Below are positions 56,620 to 64,000 of a stretch of 64,000 nt of DNA, in pieces. A program made the position numbers and the translations under genes. Each line of letters begins with the position of its first letter. Positions within the stretch are counted from its first letter, which is position 1. This DNA is from Halicephalobus mephisto (Eukaryota; Nematoda; Chromadorea; Rhabditida; Panagrolaimidae), in contig SWDT01000076.1 of assembly GCA_009193035.1 (NCBI GenBank), forward strand, positions 84,916 through 148,915. Direction: 5' to 3'. A model generated the notes under the pieces. That model did not search any database. It saw only the letters and a program-made list of their open reading frames with translations, and was not told the DNA's origin.

Positions 56620-56860
56620 TTTGTTTTTTTCGAAAGACCCCTACGAAGATAATCGTGGCTTTTCCTCTCGGGACCTCTACCAAGTCTCCAACAGATTGGT
56701 TTTTTCCTTTTACATTCCCCATTGTTTTTTTTGCTTTCGTCATCGATGAACATTTTTTGACTCGAGGCTTTTTTGCCCTTAGGCGAATTCAAATGGAAGC
56801 AGGACTAAGTCTGATCCCAATCCATCTTTTTTGGCTATTTTTGGCCAAACTAAAATCACG
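56620..56860 (-). other. Possible coding exon (low confidence)
   Basis: A clear compositional island. One minus frame contains VGDLVEVPRGKATIIFVG, a beta-strand-like pattern that recalls the opening of CAP-Gly or similar small barrel domains. Another frame gives a Lys-rich ORF (56571-56792). Splice borders are not convincing and no further exons were confirmed. Confidence 0.25.
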
Positions 56861-56879
56861 TCAGACTAATTTTTAAAAA

Positions 56880-58100
56880 TGAAATATTTTTAGTTTTTTC
56901 GAAATTAAAAAAAAAGGAATTTTTAAAATTTTTATAAAAAAAAAAGAATTTTTAAAATTTCTATAAAAAAAGAATTTTTTAAATTTCTATAAAAAAAGAA
57001 TTTTTAAAATTTCTATAAAAAAAGGAATTTTTAAAATTTCTACAAAAAAAATTTTTATAAAAAAGAATTTTTCAGATTTTTATGAAAAAAGAATTTTTTT
57101 AAATTAAAAAAAAAGATTTTTAAAATAAATTTTTATAAAAAAGATAATTTTTTAAATTTTTATTAAAAAAGATAATTTTTAAAATAAATTTTTATAGAAA
57201 AATTAAATATTCTTAGAAATTAAAAAATGTTTTTTTAACTTTTTACGAATACTTTAAACTTTTATTTTTTCGTTCCAAGACAGGAACAACTGCCGTTTTT
57301 TCTCAAAAAAAAAACACGAGGCATTTTGAACTTATTGCGACTCGAAATTTTTGTTTTTCAATTAACTCATTTTTCATCGGTTAAAGTTTTCGTTTATAAA
57401 CAATTGTCTTTTTTAATTTTTAATCTTTAAAAGTTAAATTTAAAAATATTTCTTAATTTTAAAAATTTAAAAATATTTAATTTAAAAATTTCTTTAAATT
57501 TTAATTTTTTGAATTAAAATTATTTTAAAAATTTTAATTTAAGTTTTTAAATTTTTTATTTTTATATTTTTAAAATTTTTATTTTTATTTTTTTTAAATA
57601 TTTTATATTTTTTAATATTTTTTATTTTTTTTTAAAATTTTATTTTAAATTTAACTTTATTTTTAAAATTTACTATAGTGTAACGTGTAGTTTGGATCTA
57701 TTTTTAGAAAGTATTTAGTTTCAGAAAATTCATTTATTTGACAACTTTGAATTTTTCTTAAAATAAAAAATGTTTAAAAATAAATAAATTTCAGTCGTTT
57801 GAAATGGGTTACATATTAAATTAAAATTATTCAAAAGTGCATCTAAAATTCATAATACACTTTTATTAAGCTTTTTGAAAAATAAAATAATTCTAAAAAT
57901 TCTCAATTTTTAAATTTCGATTTTTTTTTGATTTTTTTAAAATATTTTTAAATAGTCTTAATAGTTGAACACAATGTATCCGATTGTGTGAAATAATTAT
58001 TAAAATTGACAAAATTAAAATAGAGAACGAGCGCTTCGAAGATGATTCATCCAAAGCTCGCTTAAGAAGTATCCGAATTTATCTAATTTTTTCGTTTTTC
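56880..58100. other. AT-rich DNA, no gene seen
   Basis: 56880-57240 has tandem 'aaaaaagaatttttaaaatt' units. 57400-57660 is nearly pure A/T. 57960-58100 begins the unit that is duplicated downstream. Confidence 0.5.
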
Positions 58101-58890
58101 TAATCACATTTCCGAAAAACTAATTGGAGAGCTGTAAGCACCAGAAAACGGTTATTTAATTATAAAAAAATAATTAAAATTGTCAATGTTAAAGTAGAAA
58201 ATAAGTGTCTTCAAAATCGTTGATCTCAAGTATGCGAACGATTAATCGAATTTATTTTCATTTTTTTACTTTTTAAATCACTTTTTTTTAAAAATACTTA
58301 AACAGCTGTAATTAGCAGTAAGAGGTACATCTATTTACAAAGAAATACCGAATTTGATTGACGTAAAATGGAAAACCATCCGTTTGAAGATAGTCCATCA
58401 GAAGCTATCTAACTAAATAAGCGAGTTTGCTTGTGCTTTTTTATATTCCTAATCACATTTCCGAAAAACTAATTGGAGAGCTGTAAGCACCAGAAAACGG
58501 TTATTTAATTATAAAAAAATAATTAAAATTGTCAATGTTAAAGTAGAAAATAAGTGTCTTCAAAATCGTTGATCTCAAATATGCGAACGAATAATCGAAT
58601 TCATTTCCATTTTTTTCACTTTTGAAATCACTTTTTTTTTAAATACTTAAACAGCTGTAATTAGCAGTAAGAGGTACATCTATTTACAAAATAATCGTTA
58701 AAATTGATTAAATTAAAATGAAAAAAAACAAGTTTAAAATAGTTCATCGAAAGTTGTCAAATCAACTAAGCGAATTCGCTTTTGTTTTTCACATTTTTGA
58801 TCTATTTTTCGAACTATCAATTAGACAACTGTAATCAACAAGTAAAACATATTTAGTTACAATAAATAATTTAAATTAAAATGAAAAAAT
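58100..58890. repeat. Tandem duplication of about 348 bp
   Basis: 58108-58345 and 58456-58692 are near-identical (shared 'ctaattggagagctgtaagc', 'accagaaaacggttatttaa', 'acagctgtaattagcagtaa', 'gaggtacatctatttacaaa'). A third, diverged copy extends to about 58890. Confidence 0.85.
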
Positions 58891-58899
58891 TGTTTTAAA

Positions 58900-59960
58900 A
58901 GTAATTCACTGAAAATAATTTATTTAAGTAAACGAATTCGGTTCAGTTTTTTTCGAAAAATTACATATGAAATCCCGTCCATTTATCCTATTTTTTTGTT
59001 CTACAAGACTATTTATCAAAAATCAATATTTTTAAAAAAATATTCCATAAAATTCAAAAAGTTAGAATATTTAAAATTTTTTTAATTTTCGTATTTCATA
59101 TATAAAATTTTTCTTTTTATTCAACTTTCTGATTTTCCAAGTACCGTTCGACCAGAATAAAATATATTTTCCGAATATGTATCCCACAAGCTACAAAATG
59201 AATCATAATTTGTCTCAAAAACCACGAATATTAAATTTTTATGTAAAATATACGAAATTTTATTTTTTTAGAAAAATTAAAAAAAACTTAAAATTTAAAT
59301 TTTTTTAAATTTCGAAATTAAAAAAATTTAAATATTTTAAAAATTTACTTTAATCGGATTTTTTTATAAAAATTTATTTTTAAAAAAAATTTTTTTTTTA
59401 AATTTATTTTTTTAGAAAATTTATTTTTTTTTAAATTTATTTTTTTAATTTTTTGGAACTTAGATGAATTTTTTTTGATAAATTTTTTTTTCAAGACGAC
59501 CGGAAATTTTTTCTTTCAAAAAACGCCCAGATTCTTCCTCCGAAATCCGGCTTTTTTTCAACCTTAAATTTCACTATTATTTCAGAATTTTCTGAAAAGA
59601 TTTTTAAAATTTGAAAATTTCAGAAATTTTAGAATTTTATCGGATTCTGAAAAACTTGAAAAAAATCTAGAAACTTTTGTGAATTTCTGAAAGATTCTGA
59701 AAAACAGAAATTTTTGTAGATTCTAGATTTTAAAAAATTTTCAAAAAATTCAGAAAATTCTGAGATTCTAAAAAATTTGAGAAAATTCTGAGATTCTAAA
59801 AAATTTCAGAAATTTTTCATCTGATTCTAGAGCGTTTCAGAAACGTCTGTAAAATTCCAAAAGTTTCTCAGACATTCTCAAAACTGTCAGAATTTTATAA
59901 ATTGTGAGGAATTCAAAGTTTTAATAAATTCAGGATGATTTCATAATCTCTTACTAGACA
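58900..59960. other. AT-rich DNA, no gene seen
   Basis: Long A/T tracts (59230-59460), followed at 59580-59900 by the tract related to 53560-53935. Confidence 0.5.
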
Positions 59961-59969
59961 TAAAAAGGT

Positions 59970-60710
59970 ATATTAAAATAGCTCTAATGTATCGGTACAT
60001 TGAACATAACGCACTAATATTACCTTAGTATATCAATATATTATATACAATGCACTGATATCATACTTAATGTATCAGTACATTGAATACAATATATCAA
60101 ATACGTCATAGTTGTTTTAATGTATCCATACATTAAACATAATACATTGATGTTACACTTAGTATATCAGTGCATTGAATATAATGTATCTGATGTATCA
60201 GAGCTGTTTTGATATATCGATACATTATATAATGCATTGATATCATATTTAATCTATCTATGCATTATATGCAATGTACTGATATCAACTTAATGTATCT
60301 AGTACATCAGAACTGTTTTAATGTATCCATACATTAAATATAATACATTGATGTTACACTTAGTATATCAGTGCATTGAATATAATGTATCTGATATATC
60401 AGAGCTGTTTTGATATATCGATACATTATATAATGCACTGATATCATACTTAATCTATCCATGCATTATATGCAATGTACTGATGTTACACTTAGTATAT
60501 CAGTACATTGAATGCAATGTATCCAATACATCAGAGCTGTTTTGATATATCGATACATTTATACAGTGCACTGCTATCATATTTAATCTATCTATGCATT
60601 ATATGCAATGTACCGATGCTACACTTAGTATATCAGTACATTGAATGCAATATATCCAATATATCAGAGCTATTTTAATATATCGATAAATTACATACCA
60701 TCTATCCTTT
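59970..60710. repeat. TATATCGATACATTA satellite with higher-order period of about 197 bp
   Basis: Units of 'gatatatcgatacattat', 'cattgaatataatgtatc' and 'catcagagctgttttgata'. The phrase 'tgtatccatacattaaa' recurs at about 60120 and 60316. It is related to the arrays inside Piezo introns at 11.7-12.3 and 13.95-14.1 kb. Confidence 0.8.
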
Positions 60711-61089
60711 TTTGTGCACAAGTCTTGGAAATTTCCGCATCATCATGTTAATAGAAAAATACATTTTAAAAATTCTAGCGCAATTTGTGAGTTACTATAG
60801 TTATGAATTTTTAAAGGAATCCAAAAATACTTTCTAAAGGATGTCTTGAAAAAAGTCAGCAGTTATTTTTATAGTCAAAGAATACATCAAAGATCCTTCG
60901 TGGCAAGACAAATAATTTTTTATTTAACAATTTCTTTTGTTTTTGTGTTTTGAAAACAAAAATAATGGTCCTGACAAGAAAGCTGCTTAATTTATTCTTC
61001 AAATATGTAAATTCAGATTTGTAAATATTTTCGTGACAGAACCTCGGTATTCTTAGTTAACTGTTCTTTGGTCTTCAATTTCTAAGATG

Positions 61090-61560
61090 ATGTTTAAAGT
61101 AATGGTCCCACCACGAAAAGAGTAAATTGATTTTTGATCATGAATTTTATTGATATATCTTTTTGAATGTTTTTCGTGGTAGGACCAGAATTTTCCTACT
61201 TAATAGTTCTTTAGATTTAGTATTCTAATATGATGTTTAGAGTAATGGTCCCACCACGAAAAGAGTAAATTGATTTTTGATCATGAATTTTATTGATATA
61301 TTTTTTTGAATGTTTTTCGTGGTAGGACTGAAATTTCCTATTTAACAGTTCTTTAGATTTAGAGTAATGGTCCCACCACGAAAAGAGTAAATTGATTTTT
61401 GACTATAAATTTTGTTACAATATCCTTTTGAATATTTTTCGTGGTAGGACTGAAATTTCCTATTTAACAGTTCTTTAGATTTGGTGTTCTAAAATAATGT
61501 TTAGAGTAATGGTCCCACCACGAAAAATGATTCATTTCTCAAATATGAAGTTTATTGTAA
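61090..61560. repeat. Tandem units with inverted GGTCCCACCACGAAAA / TTTTCGTGGTAGGAC
   Basis: 'gtaatggtcccaccacgaaa' occurs at about 61099, 61242, 61363 and 61505. In the first three units a near-inverted 'tttttcgtggtaggac' follows about 75 bases later, so each could fold into a hairpin. Confidence 0.8.
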
Positions 61561-61659
61561 ATTTGTAGGTCTTTTTCACAGCGGAACCAATTTTCTTTAT
61601 TTTTTCTGTTTTTCTAAAAATATTAAAAAATAGTTCTACCAAGAAAAATTGTAATTTTT

Positions 61660-62340
61660 TTTACAAGTTTTTGACTACTATTTTAAATGTCTTTCGTGAC
61701 GGGATCGATCTTTTTTTACTTTCCTAAAAATACTAAACAAATTGATTTTACTAAAAAAATAATTATTTTTTAACAAATTTTTAACTACTACTTTAAATGT
61801 CTTTCGTGACAAGACCAATCTTTTTTTATTTTTAGGAAAATGCTAAAAAATTAATTTTAATAAAAAAATAATTATTTTTTAACAAATTTTTGACTACACA
61901 CTTTAAATGTCTTTCGTGACGGGACCAATTTTTTTTACTTCCCTAAAAATACTAAAAAAAATAATTTTAACATATTTTTGACTACTACTTTAAATGTCTT
62001 TCGTGACAAAATCATTTTTTTTTACTTTCCTAAAAATACTAAACAAATTGATTTTACTAAAAAAATAATTTTAACAAATTTTTGACTACTATTTTAAATG
62101 TCTTTCGTGACAAGACCAATTTTTTTTATTTTTAGGAAAATGCTAAAAAATTAATTTTAATAAAAAAATAATTATTTTTTAACAAATTTTTGACTACACA
62201 CTTTAAATGTCTTTCGTGACGGGACCAATTTTTTTTACTTCCCTAAAAATACTAAAAAAAATAATTTTAACATATTTTTGACTACTACTTTAAATGTCTT
62301 TCGTGACAAGACCAACTTTTCCTTCCGCTTTTCTCTTATT
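61660..62340. repeat. Tandem units with CTTTCGTGACGGGACC
   Basis: About seven copies of 'tttaaatgtctttcgtgac' plus 'gggaccaa' or 'aagaccaa', separated by 'ctaaaaatactaaa' and 'aataattattttttaacaaa'. A block of about 155 bp at 61826-61980 is repeated almost unchanged at 62134-62290. Confidence 0.8.
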
Positions 62341-62689
62341 TTCCATTATTTCAGACATGTTTCAAATAACAGTCTGTCACGAAAAATCCTTAATTTATTT
62401 TCCTACAATGACTTTGACTACTCATCTTTTAAGCATTTTTCGCAGTAAAACCAACTTTTTTCGATTTTTAAAAATAATTTTTAAAATAACAATTTTTTTA
62501 AAAATTAAATTTATTTTTAATAATAATTTTAAATGTTACTTTTTTAAACATTTTTCGTGTCAAGACCGCATTTTTTATTTTTTAAATAAAACTTTTTTCG
62601 ATTAATGTCTTATTGAAATATTTTTTAGTTTTTTTAAAACTAATTATTAGTATTATTTTTGAAATTATTTTCACTTCAGGAACATTTTT

Positions 62690-63170
62690 TGAATTTTTTT
62701 ATTTTCTATCTAGTGATTATATTATAAAACTTTCAACTTTGTCTTTTTCGAACTTAAGTTAAATTATTATTTTTAAAATTATTTTCGTGCTAAAAACATT
62801 TTTAAAAATTTCTATCTAGTGATTATATTATAAAAACTTTCAACTTTGTCTTTTTTGAACTTAATTTTGATTATTATTTTCGTGCTAAGACTATTTTTAA
62901 AATTTTTCTATCCAATGATCTGACTACGAAAAGGTTTAAATTTATCTTTTTCGAACTTAATTTTGATTATTATTTTTAAAATTATTTTCGTGCTAAAAAC
63001 ATTTTTAAAAATTTCTATCTAGTGATTATGTTATAAAAAATTTCAACTTTTACTTTTTCGAACTTGAGTTAGATTATTATTTTTAAAATTATTTTCGTGC
63101 CAAGACTATTTTTTAAAATTTTATTTTACTTTTTTTTAACTTGACTTTTATTATTACATTTTACACTATT
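62690..63170. repeat. Tandem units of about 100 bp with TTATTTTCGTGCTAA
   Basis: Four or five copies of 'ctatctagtgattatattat', 'aactttgtctttttcgaact' and 'aaattattttcgtgctaa'. Confidence 0.75.
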
Positions 63171-63359
63171 TTTAAATTTTTTTATTAGTAGTCTCACACG
63201 AAAATGTCTAAATTTATTTTTAACCCGACTCTGATTACTGGTTTTTCAACTTTTTTGGGCGAATTTTTCAGCAAAACGTCAATCTTGATCCTAAATTGGT
63301 TTTCACTGATTTAATTTGTCAATTTAATTTTGGTTCCAGAATAAAATAGACCCAGATGT

Positions 63360-63955
63360 TTTTTAAAAATAAAATTTTTTTGAAATTCTAAAAAATTATT
63401 TTTTTAAAAATTTTAAATTTTAAAAATTTAATTTCTTTAAAATATTAAAAAAATTAAATTTTTTTAATTCTAAAAAAACATTTTTTTTAATTTTTAAGAA
63501 TCAAATTTTTTTTAAATTCTAAAAAAAATTATTTTTTTTTAAAATTTTATTTTTTTTTAAATTCTAAAAAATTATTTTTTTTTAAATTTTAAATTTTAAA
63601 AATTTAATTTCTTTAAAATATTCAAAAAATTAAATTTTTTTAATTCTAAAAAAACATTTTTTTTAATTTTTAAAAATCAAATTTTTTTAAAATTCTAAAA
63701 AAATTATTTTTTTTTTAAATTTTATTTTTTTTTAAATTCTAAAAAATTATTTTTTTTTAAATTTTAAATTTTAAAAATTTAATTTCTTTAAAATATTCAA
63801 AAAATTAAATTTTTTTAATTCTAAAAAAACATTTTTTTTAATTTTTAAAAATCAAATTTTTTTAAAATTCTAAAAAAATTATTTTTTTTTTAAATTTTAT
63901 TTTTTTTTAAATTGTGAAAAATTATTTTTTTTTAAATTTAAAAAAATGCAATTTT
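63360..63955. repeat. A/T-only tandem repeat with period of about 175 bp
   Basis: About three copies of a unit composed almost only of A and T ('aatttaatttctttaaaata', 'taattctaaaaaaacatttt'). Homopolymer length differences are the main variation. Confidence 0.8.
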
Positions 63956-63970
63956 AACAAAAAATAACTT

Positions 63971-64000
63971 TTATTTCCTGGCACTTGCTTTTTTCGATTT
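63971..64000 (-). CDS. Possible C-terminal codons of a gene entering from the right
   Basis: Minus-strand frame ...KSKKASARK followed by TAA at 63973-63971, with an overlapping AATAAA (GGAAATAAAAG). The basic tail is typical of ribosomal or chromatin proteins, but nine codons prove nothing. The gene body would lie outside the window. Confidence 0.3.
   Translation of the reverse strand, partial: KSKKASARK

Overview
This is a eukaryotic window and looks nematode. It is very AT-rich, with A/T-tract introns and intergenic DNA and GC-richer exons. Introns use GT/AG borders with short TTTTCAG-type acceptors. Similar acceptors sit just upstream of several start codons, as expected for spliced-leader trans-splicing. 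Proteins also resemble nematode families, for example a CYP13A/CYP25-like P450 and a BRA-1-like MYND protein. I cannot name the species. Exons were read by hand from the sequence and no search was run.

Layout: 1-2.1 kb has no gene. 2.1-2.8 kb is a satellite made of heat-shock-element-like units. 2.85-2.99 kb is the first exon of a small secreted Cys-rich protein. 3.76-19.04 kb (minus) is a complete 17-exon Piezo mechanosensitive channel gene whose introns are filled with different tandem repeats. 19-23.2 kb is repeat-rich and gene-free. 23.2-24.0 kb (minus) is an unrecognised membrane protein. 24.2-29.6 kb is a decayed Maverick/Polinton-like viral transposon, with an adenain-type protease fragment, a penton-like minor capsid ORF and a broken viral-glycoprotein-like gene. 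It encloses an intact Cys-rich, glycine-zipper gene and is flanked by an inverted repeat of about 215 bp. 30.6-32.3 kb (minus) is a secreted protein with a 14-residue repeat. 33.6-38.2 kb (plus) holds NOP16, a MYND-finger protein and a CYP3-clan cytochrome P450, closely spaced. 39.1-50.2 kb (minus) holds three aldo-keto reductase paralogues separated by MITEs, a large foldback element and a tRNA-derived SINE. 51.7-53.1 kb (minus) is a microsomal epoxide hydrolase. 53-64 kb is almost all satellite and AT-rich repeat, with weak exon candidates and, at the right edge, the possible C-terminal codons of another gene.

Genes working together: the P450, the three reductases and the epoxide hydrolase lie within about 17 kb and act on related classes of lipophilic or xenobiotic substrates, so this looks like a detoxification neighbourhood. 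Piezo and NOP16 are conserved housekeeping or sensory genes. The viral-transposon remnant with its enclosed intact gene is the most unusual part.
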